NCBI GenBank assembly: GCA_015523605.1
Contig: WAKC01000020.1
Span: 1-48,124 of the forward strand
Length of the DNA: 48,124 nt
Reading direction: 5' to 3'
Source: Candidatus Geothermarchaeota archaeon
Lineage (GTDB): Archaea > Thermoproteota > Nitrososphaeria > Geothermarchaeales > JDFR-13
The notes under the pieces are model-generated. The model saw nothing but the letters and a program-made list of their open reading frames with translations, was not told the origin of the DNA and did no database searches. The position numbers and the translations under genes are program-made. Numbering within the stretch: position 1 is the first letter of the stretch; every line of letters begins with the position of its first letter. Shown here piece by piece: positions 39,495 to 48,124 of the stretch.

Positions 39495-40202
39495 ATGAAA
39501 AAGTTTTATCCATTTTTTATAGATTTATCTGGTAGAAAAATCGTTGTGATTGGAGGTGGAGAAGCGAGTTATAAAAGGGTAAAGTCCTTCCTTGATTCAG
39601 GAGCTAGAGTAACAGTCTTATCCCTTGAATTCCACGATCAACTGCTGGATATTAATAATGATGATCTGGAGCTGGTTAAGGTTAGACTCCCTGAGGAACT
39701 TGATATAGCTTATAGATATTTTAGTGATGCTTTCATGATCGTAATAGCTATAGACGATGACGAGATAGTTGATAGAATCATCGAATATGCAAAGGAGAGG
39801 AATATACTAATTAATAATATGGTTCACTCTGAAAAAGGGGATGTAATAGTTCCTTTCCATGAGGAAGCAGGGGGAATATCGATAGCTCTAACCAGTTTCG
39901 GAGTGTCGGGATTAGCCACTAGGGTGGCGCTTGAAAAAGTTGTTAAGATATTGGAAGATGATGTAGAGGTCAAGGCTATCCTTAAGGTGTATGGAAGACT
40001 GAAGAAAATAATCAGAAGTAGAGTGGATGATCATAAACTTAGGATGAAATTATATAGGGAGTTATCAGAAGATAGTAAGTTTAGAGAGTTACTTAGGTCT
40101 GGAGATATAAAGGAAGCCTTTAAACACGGCTTAGACATTCTCCGTAAGTATAACATTCCCCTCCAACCATCTGATGAGAGGTTCCTTGATGGCACAGAAT
40201 AG
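39495..40202 (+). CDS. Precorrin-2 dehydrogenase (SirC/Met8-like)
   Basis: FYPFFIDLSGRKIVVIGGGEASYKRVKSFLDSGARVTVLS; GDVIVPFHEEAGGISIALTSFGVSGLATRV. Confidence 0.92.
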   Translation: MKKFYPFFIDLSGRKIVVIGGGEASYKRVKSFLDSGARVTVLSLEFHDQLLDINNDDLELVKVRLPEELDIAYRYFSDAFMIVIAIDDDEIVDRIIEYAKERNILINNMVHSEKGDVIVPFHEEAGGISIALTSFGVSGLATRVALEKVVKILEDDVEVKAILKVYGRLKKIIRSRVDDHKLRMKLYRELSEDSKFRELLRSGDIKEAFKHGLDILRKYNIPLQPSDERFLDGTE

Positions 40203-40739
40203 GTATGGAACCGCAACCCTTGCACCCGCCTCTCTAGCCCTTAAAGTTAAGCGGCCTGGAAAGACGCTTGTTACAACTATACATCCCCTATACACTTCCT
40301 CATATATTGGATAAAGATTTATCCCACCATCGAAACCCATCTTCCTTAGACCTTCACATATATAGTTTAGATCCTCTCTCTGAGCCTCAACAAACCTCTT
40401 TGCAGGCCAATACAGTATAGAAACTTCATTACATTGGGAGACCTCCTTGTATATACCCTCCACAATGACCTCGTTGGGAATCTTACCTAGGAATGTTGAG
40501 CCACTCTCTTTAGCCATAGTCTCAACAAGATGTAGATGCCCACCTCTAAACGGGAGGAGGCCAAATATATAGTCGTCCTCCCCAAATGGGTTCTCACCCT
40601 CCTCTAAAACACTTATCCTAATCGGTTTTATCCCCAATTTACCTCTATAGATGGCTTTAAGTTCTAGGGCAAGGATCTCGACGAGACTCTCTCCCAGCTT
40701 AACCCCGGGGTCATGATATACAATAAATAGTGTCTTCAC
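40131..40739 (-). CDS. Divergent sirohydrochlorin chelatase-like (CbiX/SirB-like) protein
   Basis: FGLLPFRGGHLHLVETMA resembling the metal-binding His region of CbiX chelatases; 4-nt overlap with the siroheme decarboxylase gene. Confidence 0.5.
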   Translation of the reverse strand: MKTLFIVYHDPGVKLGESLVEILALELKAIYRGKLGIKPIRISVLEEGENPFGEDDYIFGLLPFRGGHLHLVETMAKESGSTFLGKIPNEVIVEGIYKEVSQCNEVSILYWPAKRFVEAQREDLNYICEGLRKMGFDGGINLYPIYEEVYRGCIVVTSVFPGRLTLRAREAGARVAVPYLFCAIKEPLIRWLEGNVILTENV

Positions 40740-41719
40740 CTTATCACCTGGGGCTTAAGATCTTTTATACTGAATATGGCCTTCAAATCCTTTGGATTGC
40801 ACCTCTCCCTCGCTTCTTCTACGGCTTCCCATATCTTTTCCCTATCTACAGCATGAACCATGAAATAACATATATGCCTCCATGCCTCAGGCGGTTCAGG
40901 ATCCCTAAGGACGACATGGGTTGTAAATGGAAGTTCGGTTGCACATTGACATAGTGAATATCCGTCGTCATATGGTTCCATAACCACCATAGCATTCTCT
41001 TTAAACCCGACTTTCTTACCCTCTACTGCGGCACCCGGATCACCGAGAACACCTCTCTCCAAAAGTTCCTTAACGATATTCAATACCTCATCCTCTTTTA
41101 GGCCGACACGTTCACCTATATATTGATATGGCCTCTCAACTAGTTTAAGCGTCCTAGCCAACCTTGGTATCGAGATATCAATTCCAAGGTCTTCAGGCTT
41201 AGGCGGGTTTTCGACGACTTTAGAGTAGCGTCCCGATCTTGATATCCCCCTGTATAAATCGAATTTAACACTTAATTTGAAAGTCTTCCTACTCCATAGA
41301 AAAACCCATTCCGAGATTCCACACTCCCTCGCTATCGACTCTACATAGGTCTTTAACTCTTCTCTAGAACCCCTTTTGATAACAGCCCATACATTATATT
41401 TCTCGTGATCCCTTAGGAAGTTATGGGTTACAAGGGGGTCTCTACGTAGTATATCAGCAATCTTTTCATAGGAGTCACCCGCTGAAAATGCAACTAACGA
41501 GGCTACATGGCCTTGAGACCTATAATTGAAATAGAATCCCACTCTTTTTAATATTCCCACTTCCTTGAGATTCCTGAGCACCTTCAGTGTAGAATTTACA
41601 TCTATACCGAGTTTATCAGCTACATCAGTATAGGGGGTTGGGGTTAGAGGAAAGTTATATTGAAGCTCCATAAGAAGATCTCTCTCGAGGTCATTAAGCA
41701 CATAATTTTCAGTATTCAT
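40736..41719 (-). CDS. ahbAB: Siroheme decarboxylase, fused AhbA-AhbB (two Lrp/AsnC-like halves)
   Basis: LNDLERDLLMELQYNFPLTPTPYTDVADKLGID ... GILKRVGFYFNYRSQGHVASLVAF; second half GFKENAMVVMEP...LPFTTHVVLRDPEPPEAWRHICYFMVHA. Confidence 0.85.
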   Translation of the reverse strand: MNTENYVLNDLERDLLMELQYNFPLTPTPYTDVADKLGIDVNSTLKVLRNLKEVGILKRVGFYFNYRSQGHVASLVAFSAGDSYEKIADILRRDPLVTHNFLRDHEKYNVWAVIKRGSREELKTYVESIARECGISEWVFLWSRKTFKLSVKFDLYRGISRSGRYSKVVENPPKPEDLGIDISIPRLARTLKLVERPYQYIGERVGLKEDEVLNIVKELLERGVLGDPGAAVEGKKVGFKENAMVVMEPYDDGYSLCQCATELPFTTHVVLRDPEPPEAWRHICYFMVHAVDREKIWEAVEEARERCNPKDLKAIFSIKDLKPQVIR

Positions 41720-41876
41720 TATTTAAAAACAATCGAAGAGACATACTTAAAGGATGGTCTCATCAATGTATATATGGGTTAAAACTCAATTAGAAACAGT
41801 TAATTAAACAATATACATATATACTAAATATTCTATATCAGAGTCACCTTAATAACTTCAAGACGATTTATTCAAT

Positions 41877-43046
41877 ATGAGGATGAGACATGGTAAATGG
41901 CCTTTCGATGAGAAGCCTCTAATCGTATTCTGGGAAGTTACAAGGGCATGTCTACTCACATGTAAACATTGCCGTGCAGATGCAATCACAAAACCATTGC
42001 CTGGGGAGATTCCACCCGAGAAGGCCTATGATTTTATAGATCAACTTACAGAGTTTAACCCTCCATATCCGATTCTCATCCTTACCGGTGGAGACCCACT
42101 CATGAGGGAGGATATATGGGATATAATCTCCTATGCAAAATCCAAGGGATTGAGAACTTCGATGGCTCCATCTGTTACAGAGAAGCTGGATGATGAGGCT
42201 ATCAAGAGGATAGCGGACTCAGGTATTTCAATGATCTCGATTAGCATCGACAGTCCCTATCCAGAGGTCCATGATAATATACGTGGTATTCCAGGGACAT
42301 GGGAAAGAAGCATCTCAGTAATCAGGAAATTTAGGGACTATGGTGTGAAGATCCAAGTAAATACTGTTGTTATGAGGGATACAGTCCATGGCCTCCCTGA
42401 TATGGTTGAACTACTTAAGGAGAGGGGGGTCTCTACATGGGAGGTCTTCTACGTCATTCCCGTGGGAAGAGCCCAATACAGTTTAGACCTTAAACCTAGT
42501 GAATGGGAGGATGTATCACACTTTCTCTATGACGCTTCTAAACACGGGATTTTAATTAGGACTGTAGAGGGACCGATGTTTAGAAGGGTGGTTCTCTTCA
42601 GAAAATATGTGGAGGAGAATGGTGCTGACATAGATATGGGGCTTGGAAGCCTATATAAGAAATTGTATGATCGGCTGGTAGAGTTATTAGGCGATGGAGT
42701 TGGCGAGACGATGGCGCAGACGACAGGGACTAGAGATGGTAAGGGAATTATATTTGTCGCTTATAACGGCGATGTATATCCAAGTGGATTCCTCCCACTA
42801 AGCCTTGGAAACGTGATGGAAAAGCCGATTAAAGAGATATATAGGGAGAATAATCTGCTCCTAAAGATTAGGAGAGGAGAGTTTGAGGGTAGATGTGGAA
42901 GATGTGAATTCAGAGATATATGTGGAGGGAGTAGGTCACGTGCATATAGCTTCTATGGAGACCCATTAGCTGAAGATCCAGCCTGTCCATATGAACCGGG
43001 TGAATATGGTAAATATGGTTTTCAATTTGAAGGTGGGTCGACGTGA
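41877..43046 (+). CDS. Radical SAM/SPASM protein (TIGR04053-like / AhbD-like, heme-cluster)
   Basis: EVTRACLLTCKHCRADA CxxxCxxC; GDPLMREDIWDIISYAKSKGLRTSMAPSVTE; SPASM CGRCEFRDICGGSRSRAYSFYGDPLAEDPACPY. Confidence 0.85.
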   Translation: MRMRHGKWPFDEKPLIVFWEVTRACLLTCKHCRADAITKPLPGEIPPEKAYDFIDQLTEFNPPYPILILTGGDPLMREDIWDIISYAKSKGLRTSMAPSVTEKLDDEAIKRIADSGISMISISIDSPYPEVHDNIRGIPGTWERSISVIRKFRDYGVKIQVNTVVMRDTVHGLPDMVELLKERGVSTWEVFYVIPVGRAQYSLDLKPSEWEDVSHFLYDASKHGILIRTVEGPMFRRVVLFRKYVEENGADIDMGLGSLYKKLYDRLVELLGDGVGETMAQTTGTRDGKGIIFVAYNGDVYPSGFLPLSLGNVMEKPIKEIYRENNLLLKIRRGEFEGRCGRCEFRDICGGSRSRAYSFYGDPLAEDPACPYEPGEYGKYGFQFEGGST

Positions 43047-44212
43047 TACCAGTTAGTGTTATGGTTACTGGTAGAGGGACGGTCTCACAGAGACTTAAGG
43101 GTAGATATAATAAGGAGAGACCCCCTAATTTCTCGACTATATTTAGACCTATTATATTCTGGAACATCACGTATAGGTGTAACCTATATTGCCTACACTG
43201 CTACATATACGCATCTCCTGAGGGTTCTCCAGATGAACTGCCACCGGAGAAGGCCTTGGAAATAGCTGAGGAGATTGTAGAGCTCAAGATTCCCTTGGTG
43301 GTTTTAACCGGTGGTGAGCCTCTCCTACACCAAAGATTTTGGGATATATCCAAGACTCTTGTGGATGGAGGTGTCAAGCTTGTATTAAGTACTAACGGAA
43401 CCTTGATAACTAAGGATGTAGCGGAAAAATTAGGTGAATATGGATTCCAATATGTGGGTATATCCCTAGACAGTGTAAATCCTGATGAACACGATAGATT
43501 CAGAGGTATGGCTGGAGCATATAATCGGACATTGAAGGGAGTCAAGAATTCTTTGGAAGCTGGTCTCGATGTAGGGTTTAGGATGACCCTAACCAGGTAT
43601 AACATCGAAGAAGCACTAAAAATAATTGAGTTGTCCAAGGCCTTAGGCGTCAGGAGAATTGCATACTACCTAATAGATATGACTGGAAGGGCTGGGGAAA
43701 AGTTAGATCTACTCCCCACACATGAACAGCTCAAGAGCTTTATCAATAGATTAATTCCTAGGATTGAAATGGATGGGGGCGATCCGGAGATACTCATTGT
43801 AAGAGGAAATTTCACGGGGATATATTTGGCTGACGTATTGGCAGAAGATAGAGAAGACTTCATAAAATATCTTAACCTTATCTCAGCTCAGGGAGACTGT
43901 GGTAGAAAGACGGTGAGCATATATCCCAATGGAAGAGTGAAGCCATGTCAATTCATGGATGACATAGACATTGGAGACTTGTCGAGACAGAAACTTAAAG
44001 AGATTCTAAATACTGAAAATGAAGATTTCATGAGATACACACAGATATATAGATTCTTAAGAGGAGAGAAATGTGGTTCATGTATCTTTAATAAAATATG
44101 TGGAGGAGGAAGTAGAGGTAGGGCTAAAGCATTCTACAATGATTTTTGGGGGGATGACCCTCTCTGCTTCATAGACCCGCAGGAGATAGCCGAGAGATGG
44201 GGTTACACATAG
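43043..44212 (+). CDS. ahbC: Radical SAM/SPASM protein, AhbC-like (12,18-didecarboxysiroheme deacetylase)
   Basis: NITYRCNLYCLHCYIYA; LTGGEPLLH; SPASM CGSCIFNKICGGGSRGRAKAFYNDFWGDDPLCF; 4-nt overlap with the previous gene. Confidence 0.78.
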   Translation: MIPVSVMVTGRGTVSQRLKGRYNKERPPNFSTIFRPIIFWNITYRCNLYCLHCYIYASPEGSPDELPPEKALEIAEEIVELKIPLVVLTGGEPLLHQRFWDISKTLVDGGVKLVLSTNGTLITKDVAEKLGEYGFQYVGISLDSVNPDEHDRFRGMAGAYNRTLKGVKNSLEAGLDVGFRMTLTRYNIEEALKIIELSKALGVRRIAYYLIDMTGRAGEKLDLLPTHEQLKSFINRLIPRIEMDGGDPEILIVRGNFTGIYLADVLAEDREDFIKYLNLISAQGDCGRKTVSIYPNGRVKPCQFMDDIDIGDLSRQKLKEILNTENEDFMRYTQIYRFLRGEKCGSCIFNKICGGGSRGRAKAFYNDFWGDDPLCFIDPQEIAERWGYT

Positions 44213-44326
44213 ATATAAAAGATCATTCTATAGATATCATGTGCAAGACGGATAAGTATCTAAAAACATATAAGAAGAATTTGTTTGATGATCATAATTC
44301 AGAAAACGATTAGCTAGATGTATCCG

Positions 44327-44776
44327 TTATTTCCACGCCTCAATCTTTTGACCACCCTCTCTCAACCCTTCAGGGATATACCAATCCCTAAATTTATTGA
44401 ATCCGGCTTTATTCAAAACCCTCCCCAGAAACGTATCTTCCAGATATAGACTAGTCTCAAGCTCCTTTGTCAACTCCTTATCATGAAAATACTCGATAAA
44501 TAGTGACTCGCCGGGCTCCAGTATTGAAGAGAACAACTTCAAAAAATTAATTAGAAGCTCTTCATCACCCTTCAACTTCCTCCATAAACTAGTAAATCTA
44601 AACAGTTCTATCCACGGTTTATAATAACCTCTTCCACTGAAGACCTTCATTACACAGAGCATCTCACCATTCAAATATACTATATAGTTAAACTCTTCCT
44701 TGAAACGTCCCCTACCCAATGGCTTAAACTCAAAGATATTATTTGAAATGGAGATCTTCTTTGGAATCTCACGCAT
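44327..44776 (-). CDS. Hypothetical protein, possibly DUF1122-like
   Basis: 150-160 aa ORF; FKEEFNYIVYLNGEMLCVMKVFSGRGYYKPWIELFRF; DUF assignment is a recollection only. Confidence 0.5.
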   Translation of the reverse strand: MREIPKKISISNNIFEFKPLGRGRFKEEFNYIVYLNGEMLCVMKVFSGRGYYKPWIELFRFTSLWRKLKGDEELLINFLKLFSSILEPGESLFIEYFHDKELTKELETSLYLEDTFLGRVLNKAGFNKFRDWYIPEGLREGGQKIEAWK

Positions 44777-44843
44777 AGTCCAATATATAAGGTGTCCAAT
44801 ATATAACAAGATTTGTATATATGATTTTCTAAAGAAGTAGAGT

Positions 44844-46052
44844 ATGACATATAAATTTTTAATTCTAGGTTCAGGATTACAGGGCTCAGCAGCCGCATCT
44901 ATATTATCTAGATCAGATTATGCGGACAAAATATATTTAGTAGATTTAGACTGTAGGATGCTTGATAAGGTATCTAATAAGATTGCTTCAGATAAATTGG
45001 TAACCATATGTGGAGACGCTACAGATGTTGAGTTAGATGATGATATCGACATTATACTAAATTTTCTACCACCTATGCTAAACCCTCGAATCATGGAAAT
45101 GGCTATAAAGTTGAATGCCTACTATGTAGATACAGCTTCTGGACCAGACAAGAATCTAAGACCTATAGACGAGAATGTTTTGGATGCCTTCAAATATGAT
45201 GAGAGGTTTAGGGAGCATGGAATAGGTGGTGTGATATCGTGTGGTGCAACGCCGGGATTAACAAATATTTATGCCAAGTTATTGGCCGAGAAGATCAAGA
45301 ATCCCAAGAAGATATTCTTCTATGCTGCGGGCTACTCCCTAAACCCACCAAAACTCTTTGAGCCGGTACATCCATATATCGAGCTCCTATTCGCATCCTG
45401 GAATCCAGAGACAGCTTTTCTATACAGAGCAACAAAACCAGTTGTGTATGACTGTGGGTATAGGAGGGTAGAGCCATATTCAAACCCTGAATACATCGAT
45501 TTTGGAAGGCCTATGGGGAAGTTATTGACTGTATTGGTGGAGCATGAAGAGACTGTAACAATACCGAGATTCATAGATGTAGATTATGTAGAGTATAGGA
45601 ATACACCCGACTACATAGCTTACGCTCTAATTAAATATGGATTCGCAGATTTAGATAGAAAGGTTGAAGTGGATGGGGTAGAGGTTAATCCATTTAACCT
45701 GCTTAGGAGATTATGGCCAAAACCATCCAACCACTTCCTACATGATAGCTACACCGAAGAACCTAGGGAGATGGCGTTAGAAAGGATTTTAATCAAAGTA
45801 GTAGGTGATGAGATATTGGAAGGAGTTTTGGACATGGAGATCCCACCATGGGATATAGATGAGAGGAAGAGGTTCTATGAATTATATGGGACGACATACA
45901 TCTATGTGGCTTTACCTGCTATTGCTGGTGGGATATACCTCCTAGAAAACAGGGTAGAAGGTGTATATGCACCAGAATATTTTGATATACACAAATATCT
46001 AGAGATCCTAGATAGGTTCGGATATAATCCAAAGTTTCGAATACAAAGTTAG
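44844..46052 (+). CDS. Saccharopine dehydrogenase-family protein
   Basis: YKFLILGSGLQGSAAASILSRSDYADKIYLVDLD; SCGATPGLTNIYAKLLAEK. Confidence 0.88.
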   Translation: MTYKFLILGSGLQGSAAASILSRSDYADKIYLVDLDCRMLDKVSNKIASDKLVTICGDATDVELDDDIDIILNFLPPMLNPRIMEMAIKLNAYYVDTASGPDKNLRPIDENVLDAFKYDERFREHGIGGVISCGATPGLTNIYAKLLAEKIKNPKKIFFYAAGYSLNPPKLFEPVHPYIELLFASWNPETAFLYRATKPVVYDCGYRRVEPYSNPEYIDFGRPMGKLLTVLVEHEETVTIPRFIDVDYVEYRNTPDYIAYALIKYGFADLDRKVEVDGVEVNPFNLLRRLWPKPSNHFLHDSYTEEPREMALERILIKVVGDEILEGVLDMEIPPWDIDERKRFYELYGTTYIYVALPAIAGGIYLLENRVEGVYAPEYFDIHKYLEILDRFGYNPKFRIQS

Positions 46053-46076
46053 AGACACCCTACAATTATGTTTAAT

Positions 46077-46094
46077 ATAAAAAATAGGGGGTTA
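46077..46094 (-). terminator. Stop codon plus C5/T-rich terminator element
   Basis: Minus strand TAACCCCCTATTTTTTAT; identical to 28966-28983. Confidence 0.55.
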
Positions 46095-47012
46095 TTTGAG
46101 ATAGAACTCCTTAAAGAGCAGGGCTAAGACAGCTAATGTAAAGACCAATCCAAGTCCGGATAGAATTGGAGTTATCATGTCAGGACCTGGAATCTTATCC
46201 TCTAAAGCCTTCACGTCACTGGAGACTTTATCAAATCCGGATTGGATATCCTGCGAGAGTGTATCAACTAAATTATTTATGTCATTAAGGCTCTGAGATA
46301 TCGAGTTTATTTTAGAAGCCAGATTATTTACATCACTGGAGACCTTAGAGAGTGAATCGTCAAATCCATCTAGGGATTGGAGTATATTATCAATTTTAGA
46401 AGATATTTGGAGTAGGTCCTGTGTTAGATTGTTGACTGTATATTCAACATTGGAGATTCCATCGATTAGTGTATTGAAGGACTGTCTAACAAAGTTATCC
46501 AGGTTTTCAATGTTGTTATCTATCTTATCTAGCATATTCAGTGCATTGGAGACACCGCTATTGATGGAGTCTAGAAGCTGTAGCCTATTGGATATATAAT
46601 CTATTCCTGATTGGATTGAGGATGTGTCACTCTTGACTGATTCCAAGTCATTCTTTAGAGAGTCGATTCCATATGTAACTTTGAAAGGCTGACCGGCCTT
46701 CTCATATGTATCTACATTCTCCACATATACATTGTAGTCTCCAGAGTTTACCATTGGGACAAAGAATGACGCTTCATAACCTCCTGATGCATTGGACATG
46801 GTGGTTGCTACCAACATGGATTCAAAGTAGATGTTAACCCTGCTGAAGGGGAGTGTAGTCCCTGTGACCGTTACCTTTGTACCGATGGAAGCGGATGACA
46901 CGTCAAGTGACATCGTTATCTGGCCATATACAGGTATTGATGATATAAAAAGGGGTAGAAGAAATAGTGTAGCTACTAGGGTGAAGAATATTCTGTGGGG
47001 CATATAAACCAC
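46092..47012 (-). CDS. Secreted Ig-like/coiled-coil/TM-anchored stalk protein (S-layer stalk-like)
   Basis: Signal peptide, short beta domain (VSSASIGTKVTVTGTTLPFSRVNIYFES), about 150-residue coiled coil, C-terminal TM ILSGLGLVFTLAVLALLFKEFYLK. Confidence 0.75.
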   Translation of the reverse strand: MVYMPHRIFFTLVATLFLLPLFISSIPVYGQITMSLDVSSASIGTKVTVTGTTLPFSRVNIYFESMLVATTMSNASGGYEASFFVPMVNSGDYNVYVENVDTYEKAGQPFKVTYGIDSLKNDLESVKSDTSSIQSGIDYISNRLQLLDSINSGVSNALNMLDKIDNNIENLDNFVRQSFNTLIDGISNVEYTVNNLTQDLLQISSKIDNILQSLDGFDDSLSKVSSDVNNLASKINSISQSLNDINNLVDTLSQDIQSGFDKVSSDVKALEDKIPGPDMITPILSGLGLVFTLAVLALLFKEFYLK

Positions 47013-47015
47013 CTA

Positions 47016-48011
47016 CTAGCTGACATAGTACCACCATAGATGTCCCTCAGCCCAGTTTAGAATCAGCTTCTGAGTTACATCTTCGGTTATACCGAATCCT
47101 GATGGGTTACAGTAGGTGATCGTCTTGACAAACTCGGCGGGAACCCACCACAAAGCCCATACATAAGTCTCTCCAACTACACTACGCTCTCCAAATAATG
47201 GCTTCACCCATATGGGAACTTTCATCGTAACAACTAAAGGCACTATACCCTTTGATTCCTTTGTAATGGATACACATGCCCTCAGTGGAATTGCATCTGT
47301 AACTATGGTATTCTCAGTCGGGTTGGTATTAAGATATCCAGGAGGCCATAAACTACTCCAAATGACCCTCATATATGGAAATCTAACCGAAGATACCAAC
47401 TCCATATTAGAATCAGAGGATCCAACCCTACCAATATCTGAAAAAGGATACAGTGGTGGAAACATGTCATCGTCGTCAAGGGGATCACCAGGGTCAAGCT
47501 GAGGCAAACCGGTTTCGGGATCCACAAGTGTGTCTGAAGTCTCTTTCTCCAGATTAGTCATCATATCTAGGGCTAATAGGAGCCATTCTAACACTATCCA
47601 AGCCTGTGAAACCATACCCTCAGGTATAATACCATTTCTCAATGCTGACATTAGATAAGCCGCAATTGTCGTTACCCTATTGGCAGTTTTATTGAACTGC
47701 TCCTCAGCACCGGGAACACCTGGTGTAGGTAGAGTAGTTAGACCTCCTGGTATAGCGACTCTAGGTGCATCCTCCAATATAGCTTTAGCCTCATCCTCAG
47801 AGAGAGGGGTACTGGTAGACAAAGCGGTTGCAAGCTTATCTATAATGAGATAGAGCTTATCTTGAAGTGCGTCGTAACTCTCCGGATGTGGAACAATGTA
47901 ATTGGTATCGACGTATAGAGTCGGCTGAAACAGTCCATAGACACTGTACCCAAGGATTACCAGCATGGCTACAGAGGCAATCACAACCAGAAAATTACGA
48001 CGAGACCTCAA
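47016..48011 (-). CDS. Secreted/membrane-anchored hypothetical protein, stalk partner
   Basis: N-term NFLVVIASVAMLVILGYSVYGLF; long extracytoplasmic region; 4-nt gap to the stalk gene. Confidence 0.65.
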   Translation of the reverse strand: MRSRRNFLVVIASVAMLVILGYSVYGLFQPTLYVDTNYIVPHPESYDALQDKLYLIIDKLATALSTSTPLSEDEAKAILEDAPRVAIPGGLTTLPTPGVPGAEEQFNKTANRVTTIAAYLMSALRNGIIPEGMVSQAWIVLEWLLLALDMMTNLEKETSDTLVDPETGLPQLDPGDPLDDDDMFPPLYPFSDIGRVGSSDSNMELVSSVRFPYMRVIWSSLWPPGYLNTNPTENTIVTDAIPLRACVSITKESKGIVPLVVTMKVPIWVKPLFGERSVVGETYVWALWWVPAEFVKTITYCNPSGFGITEDVTQKLILNWAEGHLWWYYVS

Positions 48012-48124
48012 GAAACCACCATTAAAAAGACATAGCTATATAAAATTAGATTGGTATATAAACATATTAACAACTATCCAGGAATAAACATATACCATAA
48101 CCAAATTATATAAAGTATATATAA

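Noticed and set aside
43201-43638. 145-aa minus-strand ORF
   Set aside because: Shadow of the AhbC-like radical SAM gene.
44280-44325. C/D-box-like tgatgat...caga in the gap after ahbC
   Set aside because: Too short, no second box pair and no GC enrichment.
1-48124. CRISPR arrays, rRNA, tRNA, transposases or prophage
   Set aside because: No regularly spaced repeats, RNA gene signatures, transposase motifs or phage structural genes recognised on either strand by eye.

Overview
The window is a 48 kb AT-rich archaeal chromosome segment, probably Thermoproteota. The evidence is archaeal gene families, many apparently leaderless starts behind TATA-like boxes, heavy AGG/ATA codon use and an HMG-CoA reductase gene. 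Gene density is high, and I saw no rRNA, tRNA, CRISPR array or transposase. The main blocks, in order, are: (1) a membrane-anchored CPHC thioredoxin-like protein and a ZIP transporter; (2) an ArsR-type HTH fused to a DUF4097-like solenoid; (3) a nucleoside phosphorylase, an ABC-2 exporter and HMG-CoA reductase; (4) a DUF4129/DUF4350/MoxR/DUF58 membrane-complex operon; (5) a sarcosine-oxidase-like alpha/beta flavoenzyme pair whose first codons form a perfect 11-bp GC hairpin; (6) a B12-dependent methylmalonyl-CoA mutase set (large and small subunits plus MeaB) beside a BtuF-like binding protein; (7) an accessory island (about 23.0-31.7 kb) with a vapB-like antitoxin relic interrupted by one amber codon, a multiply frameshifted secreted-protein pseudogene, a GC-rich intergenic ncRNA candidate, a coupled three-gene operon (secreted protein, FtsX/MacB-like permease, ABC ATPase) and a giant 28-residue-repeat beta-solenoid protein; (8) a nearly complete siroheme-dependent (Ahb) heme pathway of about 11.5 kb that also contains a chlorite-dismutase/ChdC-like gene and a divergent CbiX-like chelatase; and (9) an S-layer-stalk-like secreted coiled-coil protein with a partner. 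The most novel candidates are the secreted-protein/ABC exporter operon, the hybrid Ahb plus ChdC-like heme locus, the start-codon-proximal hairpin, and an identical 18-nt stop-codon/terminator element shared by two surface-protein genes. All assignments are by eye from motifs; no database search was run.
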